Assembly: GCA_035276475.1 (NCBI GenBank)
Contig: DATELQ010000110.1
Span: 62,001 to 126,000, forward strand
DNA from: DATDFB01 sp035276475
GTDB lineage: Bacteria > Acidobacteriota > Thermoanaerobaculia > Gp7-AA8
DNA: 64,000 nucleotides
Reading direction: 5' to 3'
Shown one piece after another: positions 25,615 through 33,804 of this stretch. A program made the position numbers and the translations under genes. Each line of letters opens with the position of its first letter. The first letter of the stretch is position 1. The notes beneath the pieces were generated by a model. It searched no databases. It was not told where the DNA came from and saw nothing but the letters and a program-made list of their open reading frames with translations.

Positions 25615-27068
25615 ATCGAGGAAAGGTCTTTCTCGTCGGCGCCGGCCCGGGCGATCCCGGCCTCCTGACGACGCGTGCCGCGCAGTTGATCGCGACGGCC
25701 GACCTCATCGCCACCGACGCACTGGTCTCCCGCGAGATCGCCGCGCTGTTCCCGAAAGAGACGCAGGTCGTCTACGTCGGCAAGCGCGCCAGCGCGCACA
25801 CGCTGCCGCAGGACCGGATCAACCAGCTCCTCGTCGACGAAGCGAAGAAGGGGAAGCGCGTCGTGCGCCTCAAGGGCGGCGACCCGTTCGTCTTCGGCCG
25901 CGGCGGCGAGGAGGCGGAGGAGCTCGTGGCCGCGGGCGTGGAGTTCGAGATCGTCCCCGGCATCTCCTCGTCGATCGCCGGCCCCGCCTACGCCGGCATT
26001 CCGGTCACGCATCGCGCGCACGCGACGTCGGTGACGCTCGTAACCGGCCATGAATCCGAGGAATCGACCGGCATCCAGTGGGCGGGGCTGGCGCAGCTCA
26101 ACGGCACGATCGTCTTCATGATGGGCCTCGCCAACCTGCCGCTGATCGCGCGCAAGCTGCGCGAGCACGGCGTCCCCGGCACGCGCCGCGCCGCCGTGAT
26201 CTCGCACGCCACGCGCCCCGAGCAGCGCACTGTGGCCGGCACGCTCGACGACATCGAGGGGCGGGCGGCGGAGGCGAAGGTCGAGCCGCCGGCGCTCATC
26301 GTGGTCGGCGAGGTCGTGGGGCTTCACGACACGATCAACTGGTTCGAGTCGAAGCCGCTCTTCGGCCGCCGCGTCGTCGTCACCCGCGCCCGCGAGCAAG
26401 CCTCGGATCTGAAGCGCCTCTTCGAGGAGAGCGGCGCGCAGGTCGTGCAGTTCCCGACGATCGAGATCGTGCCGCCGTCGTCGTTTGACTCACTGGATCG
26501 CGCGGTTGACGAAGCGTGGGATTGGCTGATCTTCACCTCGACGAACGGCGCGAGCGCGTTCTTCGAGCGGCTCTTCGCGCGGGGGAAAGACGTGCGTTCG
26601 ATTTCATCCAAAGTCGCCGCTGTCGGCGAGGCCACGGCCGCATCGCTGCGCGCGCACGGCATCGCGCCCGACATTGTCCCCGACAAGTTCCTCTCCTCCG
26701 CCCTGATCCCGCTCCTGCCCGAGAATCCCGGCCGCACCGCGATCGTCCGCGCCCAGGAAGGGCGCGACGATCTCCTCGACGCGCTGCGCGCGCGCGGCGC
26801 CGAGGTGCATTTGGCGGTGGCGTACCGCAACGTGCCGGTGGCGCACGATGCCGGCGAACTGCACGACATCGACGTCGTCACCTTCACCAGCGCCTCGACC
26901 GTCGACAACTTCTTCTCGAGCGGCGGCACCGCCAACGGCGCGCTCGTGGCCTCGATCGGCCCGATCACCAGCGAGGCCATCCGGCGCCATGGCCACACCG
27001 TCGACGTCGAGGCAGAATCGGCCACGATCCAGGCGCTGCACGACGCGGTCGTGGAACGTTTGCGATAG
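25611..27068 (+). CDS. cobA-hemD: fused uroporphyrinogen-III methyltransferase / synthase
   Basis: 485 residues, two enzymes in one chain. Residues 1-245 are the SAM uroporphyrinogen-III C-methyltransferase (FLVGAGPGDPGLLT, VRLKGGDPFVFGRGGEE, VTHRAHATS), leading to sirohaem and B12. Residues about 250-485 are uroporphyrinogen-III synthase (VVVTRAREQASDL, FTSTNGASAFF, FTSASTVDNF). The fusion puts the branch-point product next to its methylating enzyme and is known in several phyla. GTG start overlapping the hemC stop (GTGA). Its TAG stop is the start of a -10-like box for the next gene. Confidence 0.94.
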   Translation: MNRGKVFLVGAGPGDPGLLTTRAAQLIATADLIATDALVSREIAALFPKETQVVYVGKRASAHTLPQDRINQLLVDEAKKGKRVVRLKGGDPFVFGRGGEEAEELVAAGVEFEIVPGISSSIAGPAYAGIPVTHRAHATSVTLVTGHESEESTGIQWAGLAQLNGTIVFMMGLANLPLIARKLREHGVPGTRRAAVISHATRPEQRTVAGTLDDIEGRAAEAKVEPPALIVVGEVVGLHDTINWFESKPLFGRRVVVTRAREQASDLKRLFEESGAQVVQFPTIEIVPPSSFDSLDRAVDEAWDWLIFTSTNGASAFFERLFARGKDVRSISSKVAAVGEATAASLRAHGIAPDIVPDKFLSSALIPLLPENPGRTAIVRAQEGRDDLLDALRARGAEVHLAVAYRNVPVAHDAGELHDIDVVTFTSASTVDNFFSSGGTANGALVASIGPITSEAIRRHGHTVDVEAESATIQALHDAVVERLR

Positions 27069-27071
27069 TCT
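27066..27071 (+). promoter_or_regulatory. TAGTCT -10-like box over the cobA-hemD stop
   Basis: TAGTCT begins with the cobA-hemD stop codon and ends 7 nt before the GTG at 27079; no Shine-Dalgarno is present. Suggests a separate leaderless start inside the operon. Confidence 0.42.
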
Positions 27072-27078
27072 CCCGCGC

Positions 27079-30000
27079 GTGCCGCGCGTCCTCAAGGCCT
27101 CGCTCTGGCTCGCCGCCTTCTTTTTCGCCTGCGGCATCTTTCTCGGCGCGACGCAGCTCCTCCGCGCCGTGCCGCCGACGCCGCACGTGGCCGTCGGGCG
27201 GGTCACGGTCGAGAACGTGTCGAAGCTGCGCGAGTACCTCACCGCGCTCCTCTTCTTCGCGCTCGTTCCGCCGCTGACGATCGGCCTCTACAAACTCGGC
27301 TCCCGCCATCTCCCACGGACGCCTCTGGCGGCCGCGCTCTTCGTCGCCCCGTTCTTCCTCGCGCCGTTCCTCTACCTCACCACCTTCAAGTGGGGCTGGC
27401 CACTCATCATCCCGCTCGCGGCCTCGCAGCTCGGCCCGCGCGCGTTGCTCCTCGTTCAAAGAACGCGCTGGCTAAGACGGCTCCTGGCACTGAAAGCCTT
27501 CAACGCCCTCGTCGTCGCCGAGGCGCTGGCGTGGATCCTCTTCTTCTACATCGGCACGTGGCACCGCATCGCCCACATCGCCACGCTCTTTCTCGAAGTC
27601 GTCTTCGTCGGCTTCTTCATCGCCCTCTTCTGGTGCGCGTTCGCGCTCATCGCGCGGATTGCCTCGTTCACCAGCGGCATCGGCGTCGAAGTGGCCTTCC
27701 AGCGCGTCGCCGTCGGAGCGCTGCCGCTCATCGTCCTCCCCGCGTTCGGCCTTCGCTTCGTCCCGGCGCACATCGCCATCTCCACCGTCATGGCCGTGAC
27801 GTTCGCAACGATCGTCATCCTTCTACAAGGCAACGCCGCCGTCGACGAGCGAAGAGTCCGCAACGTCACCGCCTACCTCATCTTCCCCGTCCTCCTCTAC
27901 TGCGTCAGCTACGCCTCCACCGCCGCGCTCTCGCAATGGATCGATCTGTTTCACCGCGGCGAGTCCCTCGGCCCCGCGTTCGACTACCTGCGCGGCAAAG
28001 TCCCCTACCGCGACGTCTTCGTCCTGCACGGCCTGCTCGAGGATGGGCAACTCGACGCCTGGCTCTTCCAGCTCTTCGGCCGCCACGTCGACATCGCCCT
28101 GGCGCGGCCTGTCGTCCTCGGCTCGTTCGCCGTGCCGGCGCTCTGGTACGTCGGCATGGCCGTCTTCGACTCCATCCCGCTCGCCGCGCTGGTCATGCTC
28201 CTCGGCGCGGTGACGACGGTCGACAACGAGCGCGAGCTGTGGGAGATCCTCGTCCTGGCGCTGCTCCTCGGCGCGTTGCGGCGGAAGTCGAAGACGCTCT
28301 ACGTCCTGAGCGGCGTCGCCGCCGGCGTCACGCTCTTCTTCAGCTTCGACATCGGCCTCTACTCGATTGCCGGCGGCTTGATCGTGTCACGATCCCTGCT
28401 CTTCGGCACCGGCATCGCCGTCGGCGCCGCCCCGTTCGTCCTCTACCTCGCCAGCAAAGGCGCGCTCAAAGCCTTCTTCGAAACCTCGTTCATCACGATC
28501 CCAAAAATCATCGACGCCGTCTGGTCGCTCCCCTTCCCCGACATCACCTCCACGTTCCGCAGCAAGAACCTCAACCTCCACACGCTCTCCGACTTTTTTC
28601 TCTACGAGCACTTCCGCTACATCCTCAACCCGCTCGTCATCTGCCTGGCCATCCTGGTGCTGCTGTGGCGGCGCAAACGGTGGGAGTGGATCGACACCGC
28701 GCTCTTTGCCCTCACCGTCTTCGCCGTCCTCACCCAACGCAGCGCGCTCGGCCGCGCCGACTTCCCGCATCAATACTTCTCGGCGTTCCTCATCGGCCCG
28801 ATGATCCTCATCCTCCTCGTCCTCTTCGCGCGCGCGGGGCGGTGGTGGGTGGCGCTGCTCGTGCCGCTCCTCGCCGTCGTGCTGTGGGTACCGGACATCG
28901 CCAACGGCCGCATCGACGACACCTGCCACTACCAGGGGCGCGTCAGCGGCACGAACCGCGATCCGCGCACCGACGAGGTGAAGAACCGCATCGACGCCGT
29001 GCGCTACTGGGTCTGGCAGCACAGCAAGCCGAACCAGCCGATCTTCGACTTCTCCAACCAGCCGGCGCTCTACTTCTTCTGCGAGCGGCCGAACCCGACG
29101 CGCTTCTACCAGGTGCCGATCCTCTCGCCGCCGGCGCTGCAGCGCGAGACGATTCTGTCGCTCGAAAAAGCGAAGCCGCCCGTCGTCATCCGCCGCTCGC
29201 CGCAGGAGTTCGACGTCTTCGACGGCATCGACAACGCCATCCGCGCGCAGGCCGTGGCCGCATACCTCGATGACTTCTACTCCTTCGCCCACACCACGCG
29301 CGGCGTCGAAGTGTGGGTGCGCAAGGCGCCGGCGCCGCGGCTCAACCTCGACGGCTACATGCGCCGCTACCGCATCCCCACGCTCAAAGAACTCGGCACG
29401 ATCGGCGGGCGCTCGCGCGTCGTCTTCCCGACCGTCGGCACGGTGCCGGGCGTCGGCGGCGCGTACTGGCGCTCGGATCTCATGCTGCACAACCCGTGGA
29501 AGGAGACGATCTCGCTCGACCTCCGCTACGTCGCCGGCGACGTCCGCGCGCACCGCAACGTCACCCTAGGCCCGGGGCAGAGCATCGTCTGGCCCGACGT
29601 CGTACGCACGTTCTTCGGCGCGCCGGAGAGCCGCGGCGTGCTCTGGATCGAGTACCGCGGCACCTCCGCGCCGGTCGCCCGCGTCAAGACCTCGGACGTC
29701 GCGCACGAGGCGAAGGCGACGATCGACGCGCCGCTGACGCTCACCGACTCCGCGACGGCAGGAACGCCGAGCGACGACCTGACGATCTTCGGCCTCCCAT
29801 CCACGAAGGACCGGCGCATCAACATCGGCATCGTGAACGTCGGGGCGATCCCGGCGACGTTCCGCATCACCGCGCGCTCGCGCACCGGGCAGCCGATCGG
29901 CAAGCCGGTCGAGGAGGGGCTGGCCGAGGATGAGTCGTACACGCTGACGGACCTCGAGTCGCAGCTGCACGCGCGGCTCGACGAGACGACGAGCGTGCAC

Positions 30001-30099
30001 GTCAGCGTCGTGGCCGGGACGTGCATCGCCTACGCGACGGTCGTCGACATCAACGGCGACACGCAGTTCATCGCCGCGCTGCCGTCGCAGCAGCCATGA
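27079..30099 (+). CDS. large multi-pass membrane protein (GT-C-like) with C-terminal beta domain
   Basis: 1006 residues. About 15 or more hydrophobic helices occupy residues 1-640; FDYLRGKVPYRDVFVLHG (about 305-322) is the kind of loop seen in membrane GT-C glycosyltransferases (GT39/ArnT-like), which take polyprenyl-phosphate sugars. Next is a soluble stretch, then a beta-sandwich-like domain (about 780-1006) beginning FPTVGTVPGVGGAYWRSDLML, of a type met at the ends of secreted proteins. The combination is unusual. GTG start follows a TAGTCT box; an upstream in-frame ATG (26848) lies inside cobA-hemD and is rejected. ATGA overlap with the next gene. Enzyme activity is inferred, not shown. 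Confidence 0.66.
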   Translation: MPRVLKASLWLAAFFFACGIFLGATQLLRAVPPTPHVAVGRVTVENVSKLREYLTALLFFALVPPLTIGLYKLGSRHLPRTPLAAALFVAPFFLAPFLYLTTFKWGWPLIIPLAASQLGPRALLLVQRTRWLRRLLALKAFNALVVAEALAWILFFYIGTWHRIAHIATLFLEVVFVGFFIALFWCAFALIARIASFTSGIGVEVAFQRVAVGALPLIVLPAFGLRFVPAHIAISTVMAVTFATIVILLQGNAAVDERRVRNVTAYLIFPVLLYCVSYASTAALSQWIDLFHRGESLGPAFDYLRGKVPYRDVFVLHGLLEDGQLDAWLFQLFGRHVDIALARPVVLGSFAVPALWYVGMAVFDSIPLAALVMLLGAVTTVDNERELWEILVLALLLGALRRKSKTLYVLSGVAAGVTLFFSFDIGLYSIAGGLIVSRSLLFGTGIAVGAAPFVLYLASKGALKAFFETSFITIPKIIDAVWSLPFPDITSTFRSKNLNLHTLSDFFLYEHFRYILNPLVICLAILVLLWRRKRWEWIDTALFALTVFAVLTQRSALGRADFPHQYFSAFLIGPMILILLVLFARAGRWWVALLVPLLAVVLWVPDIANGRIDDTCHYQGRVSGTNRDPRTDEVKNRIDAVRYWVWQHSKPNQPIFDFSNQPALYFFCERPNPTRFYQVPILSPPALQRETILSLEKAKPPVVIRRSPQEFDVFDGIDNAIRAQAVAAYLDDFYSFAHTTRGVEVWVRKAPAPRLNLDGYMRRYRIPTLKELGTIGGRSRVVFPTVGTVPGVGGAYWRSDLMLHNPWKETISLDLRYVAGDVRAHRNVTLGPGQSIVWPDVVRTFFGAPESRGVLWIEYRGTSAPVARVKTSDVAHEAKATIDAPLTLTDSATAGTPSDDLTIFGLPSTKDRRINIGIVNVGAIPATFRITARSRTGQPIGKPVEEGLAEDESYTLTDLESQLHARLDETTSVHVSVVAGTCIAYATVVDINGDTQFIAALPSQQP

Positions 30100-30647
30100 T
30101 CGAGCTGGCGCTGCCGTGGGGCGACCGCGCGATTGCGATCCGTGACGTTGCTGACGTCGAGTCGTGGCTGCGCGAGGACGAGCTCGCGATCGCGCGCGCC
30201 TTCCCTCGCGAGAAGCGAAGAACGGAGTGGATGCTGGCCCGCGCCGCCGCGAAGATGCTGGCACAGCGCCGCGGGCTCGGCGACGTCGACGTGGTGCGTC
30301 CGCTCGTGTCGGTCTCGCACTCCGGCCCGTGGGCCGCCGCAGCGATCGACACCGAGCCGGTCGGCGTCGACATCGAAGTCGTCCGCGACGTCAGCGAACG
30401 CGCCGCGCGGCACTTTTTGACCGACGCCCAGATCGCGCAGATGGAGTCGTGCACGATTCCGCACCGTCTGCTGCACTTCTGGTGTGCGAAGGAAGCGGCG
30501 TGGAAGCGGTTGTGCGGCTCGATCCCGTTCCTGAAAGGCGTGCCGCTGACGCTGCTCGACGAACGCGCCGACGCTCTGCGCTTCGACAACGCGGAGACCT
30601 ACGCGATCGGCGACGTCGTCGTCGCGCTCACGCCCCCCACTTCTTGA
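30096..30647 (+). CDS. Sfp-type 4'-phosphopantetheinyl transferase
   Basis: 183 residues. Transfers phosphopantetheine from CoA to a carrier-protein serine. Mg-binding D92 and E94 in GVDIEVV and E133 in WCAKEAAWK are intact. No polyketide or peptide synthase lies nearby, so its partner may be the fatty-acid ACP. ATGA overlap with the membrane protein; 20-bp tail-to-tail overlap with the opposite TPR gene. Confidence 0.88.
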   Translation: MIELALPWGDRAIAIRDVADVESWLREDELAIARAFPREKRRTEWMLARAAAKMLAQRRGLGDVDVVRPLVSVSHSGPWAAAAIDTEPVGVDIEVVRDVSERAARHFLTDAQIAQMESCTIPHRLLHFWCAKEAAWKRLCGSIPFLKGVPLTLLDERADALRFDNAETYAIGDVVVALTPPTS

Positions 30648-31479
30648 GCACCGCCCGCGCGTCGTCCGCTGCCGCGGCGTTCTCCACCTCGAACTCCGGC
30701 GGGTTCGGCGCGGCGATGACCTCCTTCAGCATCTGCACGGCCTGCGGCCCGGTGTGACTGTCGTTGCTCACCATCGCCTCGGCCAGGAACACCTTCGTGA
30801 TCTTGTTCGTCGGATCGACCTTCAGCGACTCGTTGAGGAACCGCACGGCCTCCTTCGACGACGCCCAGCCGGTGAGGAACGGGATGCGCGGCGTCTGATC
30901 GTGCAGGCGCCCCAGGACGCGCTGCGGCGAGCCGCCGTCCATGCGCGGATCGACGAGCATGGCGATCGTGGCCTCGCGCTTGATGCGGTCAGCCGCCCCC
31001 TCGCGCGCGGCGGCCATCTTGCCGTAGGCGAGCGCCCACTCGCCCCAGTTGACCGCGTCCCAGAGGAACACTTCGCCGGCGCCGGGGATCGTGCGCGCGG
31101 CGTCGGCGACCTGCTTCTCCGTCGCTTTCGCCACCGAGGTCACGCCTTTCGCTTTCAGCAGATTGTCGATGACCGCGAGCGCGCCCTCGCCCGCCTTCTT
31201 CGCGTCGCTGTAGATCTTCTTCTTCTCGTCGTTCGACGCGGCGACGTACGCGCCTTTGAAGCGATACGCGCGCAGCAGCTTCCAGCGCGCCTCGACGTCG
31301 TTCGGGTTCGCAGCGACGGCGCGCTGGTACGCGGCGATGGCCGCATCGACCTGCGCCGCCTTGGCCCGCCCGCCCACGTGCCCCTCGGCGCGCGCATTCC
31401 AATGCTGATCGCCCTCGGCCACCTGGGCGAGCGCGGCGACGGGCATCGTGAGAGCGAGGACGATCAAAATGTTTCGCAT
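30628..31479 (-). CDS. periplasmic TPR protein
   Basis: 283 residues with signal peptide MRNILIVLALTMPVAALA. The mature part has TPR-like helices: AIAAYQRAVAANPNDVEARWKLL (about 50-72) and a second around 200-240. No catalytic domain is seen; probably a scaffold or envelope protein. The start is set by the signal peptide and by a TAAAAT box 7 nt upstream; a 471-residue version reading back to 32043 is rejected as an antisense extension through the lipoprotein and fmt genes. Confidence 0.78.
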   Translation of the reverse strand: MRNILIVLALTMPVAALAQVAEGDQHWNARAEGHVGGRAKAAQVDAAIAAYQRAVAANPNDVEARWKLLRAYRFKGAYVAASNDEKKKIYSDAKKAGEGALAVIDNLLKAKGVTSVAKATEKQVADAARTIPGAGEVFLWDAVNWGEWALAYGKMAAAREGAADRIKREATIAMLVDPRMDGGSPQRVLGRLHDQTPRIPFLTGWASSKEAVRFLNESLKVDPTNKITKVFLAEAMVSNDSHTGPQAVQMLKEVIAAPNPPEFEVENAAAADDARAVLKKWGA

Positions 31480-31486
31480 GCGTGCG

Positions 31487-31492
31487 ATTTTA
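31487..31492 (-). promoter_or_regulatory. TAAAAT -10 box for the TPR protein
   Basis: On the minus strand TAAAAT ends exactly 7 nt before the ATG at 31479, without a Shine-Dalgarno. One of the best matches to the leaderless pattern. Confidence 0.5.
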
Positions 31493-31520
31493 TGGCACAC
31501 CGCTTGAACCGGATTCAGCC

Positions 31521-31829
31521 ATGCGCAACATTGTTTGTCTCGCCGCCGTCGTCGCGCTCGCGGCCTGCCGGGGCGAGAAGATCCCGCGCGACTACCAGAA
31601 CAACCCGCCGGCGATGACGCACCCGGTGACGAAGTCGTCCGACACGCCGACGGCGCACGGCATGCCCGGCCCGGCGCCGGAGCCGAGCAAAGGCGCGGAG
31701 GGGAAGAACGTGAGCCGGCAGCCGACGTCGCCGACCTCGACGACGTACAACCTCGGCGATCAGGCTCCGACGCAGACGCAGACGACCAGCACCTCCGCGA
31801 CGGGGACGCAGCTCCGCGTGAAGCCGTAG
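31521..31829 (+). CDS. small low-complexity lipoprotein
   Basis: 102 residues. Lipobox LAAC with C16, then a disordered Pro/Thr/Ser/Gln-rich chain with no recognisable domain. Likely membrane-anchored and extracytoplasmic; function unknown. Divergent from the TPR gene (41 bp). Its TAG stop opens the TAGAAT box of fmt. Confidence 0.7.
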   Translation: MRNIVCLAAVVALAACRGEKIPRDYQNNPPAMTHPVTKSSDTPTAHGMPGPAPEPSKGAEGKNVSRQPTSPTSTTYNLGDQAPTQTQTTSTSATGTQLRVKP

Positions 31830-31832
31830 AAT
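31827..31832 (+). promoter_or_regulatory. TAGAAT -10-like box over the lipoprotein stop, for fmt
   Basis: TAGAAT starts with the lipoprotein stop codon and ends 8 nt before the fmt GTG. No Shine-Dalgarno. Confidence 0.42.
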
Positions 31833-31840
31833 CGCGCGCC

Positions 31841-32701
31841 GTGCGCGTCGTCTTTTTCGGAACCCCGCCATTCGCCGTGCCGACGCTCGAGGCCATCGCG
31901 CGCGAGCACGAGGTCGTGCTCGTCGTCGCGCAGCCTGACAAACCGGCCGGCCGAGGGATGCACATGCAGGCGCCGGCGGTCGTCGTGAGGGCACGCGAGC
32001 TCGGGTTGCCGGTCGCGCAGCCGCCGAAGATCCGCGACTTCACGCCGCCTGCGGCCGACGCGGCAATCGTCGTCGCCTACGGAAAGATCCTGCCGGCGGC
32101 GCTCCTCGCCACGATGCCGTTCTACAACGTGCACGCGTCGCTGTTGCCGAAGTACCGCGGCGCCGCGCCGATCCAGCGCGCCATCGAGCACGGCGAGACG
32201 GAGACGGGCGTGACGATCATGCGCGTCGACGAGCAACTCGATCATGGGCCGATGATGCTTGCTGCCTCCACCGCGATCGGTCCCGATGAGCATTCTCCGG
32301 CTCTCGGCTCTCGGCTCTCGGCTCTCGGGGCGGATTTGATGCTGCGCGTGCTGCGCGAACGGCCGGCCGAGGTCGAGCAGGACCATGCGCAGGCGACGCT
32401 CGCGCCGAAGATCGACAAGGAGGAGGGACTCGTCGACTGGGGCCTACCGGCCCGGGTGATCTACGACAAGTTTCGCGCCTTCGATCCGTGGCCGGGGATC
32501 TTCACGGACACGATGAAGTTGATCGACGTCGCGCCGGCGTCTGGCGAGGGCGAGCCGGAAAGCATCCTCGGCATCGACGACGGCGTCGTCATCGGCTGTG
32601 GCAAAGGGGCGCTGCGCGTGCGCACGATCCAGCGGCCGGGGAAGCCGCGCGTCAACGCGGCCGACGTCGCGCGCGCGGAGCGGTGGCGCGTCTTCCCATG
32701 A
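31841..32701 (+). CDS. fmt: methionyl-tRNA formyltransferase
   Basis: 286 residues, a little short of the usual 310-315. Formylates initiator Met-tRNA. Seen: VVFFGTPPFAVPTLEAI, AYGKILP, NVHASLLPKYRGAAPIQRAI (formyl-transfer motif), and the C-terminal domain DPWPGIFT. GTG start giving MRVVFFGTP. The linker at residues about 152-163 (SPALGSRLSALG) is encoded by a CTCTCGG heptamer array. ATGA overlap with rsmB. Confidence 0.94.
   Translation: MRVVFFGTPPFAVPTLEAIAREHEVVLVVAQPDKPAGRGMHMQAPAVVVRARELGLPVAQPPKIRDFTPPAADAAIVVAYGKILPAALLATMPFYNVHASLLPKYRGAAPIQRAIEHGETETGVTIMRVDEQLDHGPMMLAASTAIGPDEHSPALGSRLSALGADLMLRVLRERPAEVEQDHAQATLAPKIDKEEGLVDWGLPARVIYDKFRAFDPWPGIFTDTMKLIDVAPASGEGEPESILGIDDGVVIGCGKGALRVRTIQRPGKPRVNAADVARAERWRVFP
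32294..32328 (+). repeat. heptamer array (CTCTCGG) inside fmt
   Basis: Four perfect CTCTCGG units (32301-32328) preceded by one degenerate unit. It stays in frame through fmt, filling a linker between a substrate-binding loop and a helix. Confidence 0.8.
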
Positions 32702-33804
32702 ACGAGCGCCAGCGCGCGCTAAACCTCCTCCGCCGCATCGAGCGCGAGCAGGCCTTCGCCGCGCCGCTCCTCGTGGGCGAGTCAGGGTTCGTCCGCACGC
32801 TCGTCCTCGGCGTGCTGCGCTGGCGCTCGCGCCTCGACTTTGCCGTCTCGGCACACGCAAAACGCAAGATCGACGACACGGTGCTCGACGTCCTCCGCCT
32901 CGGCGCCTACCAACTGCTCTTCATGGACGTGCCAAAGTACGCCGCCGTTGCGGAGACGGTGGAGCTCGCGCCGAAGCACGCGCGCGGCTTCGTGAATGCC
33001 GTGCTGCGGCGAGTTACTGATGTCGAACCGCCCGACCTCGCCACCCGCACCGCCCACCCGCCCTGGCTGATCGCGCGCTGGGTGCGCCACTACGGCGAGG
33101 AGCGCGCTGCGCGCATCGCCGCCGCGAACCAGGAGCTGTCCTACCCCGACGTCATCACCAGCGACCCGCCACCCGAGGCCACGGCGTCGGAGCTCGTCCC
33201 CGGCATGTGGAAGCTGCGCGGATCGTCCGCGGACGTCGAGGGCATCGTCCTCGACGAGGGAAGTGCGGTCATCGCTGATCTCGCCGCGGCGACGTCGAGC
33301 GACATTCTCGACCTCGCTGCCGCGCCGGGCGGAAAGAGCATCGTCGCGGCGCTGCGCGGCGCGCATGTCGTCAGCAACGACGTTTCGATCGGACGGTTGC
33401 GCGTGCCCGGCGTCGTCAGCGACGCACGACAGCCGCCGTTCCGAAGGAAATTCGACACCGTGCTCCTCGACGCGCCGTGCAGCGCCACCGGCACGATCCG
33501 CAAGAATCCGGAGCTGAAGTGGCGGCTGCGCGAAGAGGACCTGCCGTCGTTCGCAAAACTACAGCGAGAGATGCTTACGAGTGCAGCGCGTTTGGCAAAC
33601 CGGTACATCGTCTACTCCACCTGCTCGCTCGAGCCCGAGGAGAACGATGAAATCGTCCGCGGCTTCGAGCGCGCCGACGCGGCGAACTTTGTCAACGACA
33701 ACGTCCGCCGCTGGGTCGAGAACGGCGTGCTCCGCCTCACGCCCGACTCAGGTGCCGACGGCTTCACCGCGTTTGTGCTAAGAATCCCGCCCCATGCCGC
33801 GTGA
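32698..33804 (+). CDS. rsmB: 16S rRNA m5C967 methyltransferase
   Basis: 368 residues, shorter than E. coli RsmB (about 430). An N-terminal NusB-like helical domain (about 1-110), then the methyltransferase: SAM loop LDLAAAPGGKS (205-214), catalytic pair C261 in DAPCSATGT and C309 in STCSLEPEEN. Methylates C967 of 16S rRNA in E. coli. Follows fmt by ATGA overlap, the common fmt-rsmB pairing, and overlaps the next start by 11 bp. Confidence 0.93.
   Translation: MNERQRALNLLRRIEREQAFAAPLLVGESGFVRTLVLGVLRWRSRLDFAVSAHAKRKIDDTVLDVLRLGAYQLLFMDVPKYAAVAETVELAPKHARGFVNAVLRRVTDVEPPDLATRTAHPPWLIARWVRHYGEERAARIAAANQELSYPDVITSDPPPEATASELVPGMWKLRGSSADVEGIVLDEGSAVIADLAAATSSDILDLAAAPGGKSIVAALRGAHVVSNDVSIGRLRVPGVVSDARQPPFRRKFDTVLLDAPCSATGTIRKNPELKWRLREEDLPSFAKLQREMLTSAARLANRYIVYSTCSLEPEENDEIVRGFERADAANFVNDNVRRWVENGVLRLTPDSGADGFTAFVLRIPPHAA

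Noticed and set aside
26848..27078. N-terminal extension of the membrane GT-like protein
   Set aside because: It lies inside cobA-hemD in another frame; the GTG at 27079 starts right at the first hydrophobic helix.
30628..32043. Longer 471-residue version of the TPR protein
   Set aside because: The extra N-terminus is antisense to fmt and the lipoprotein; a signal peptide and -10 box mark the start at 31479.
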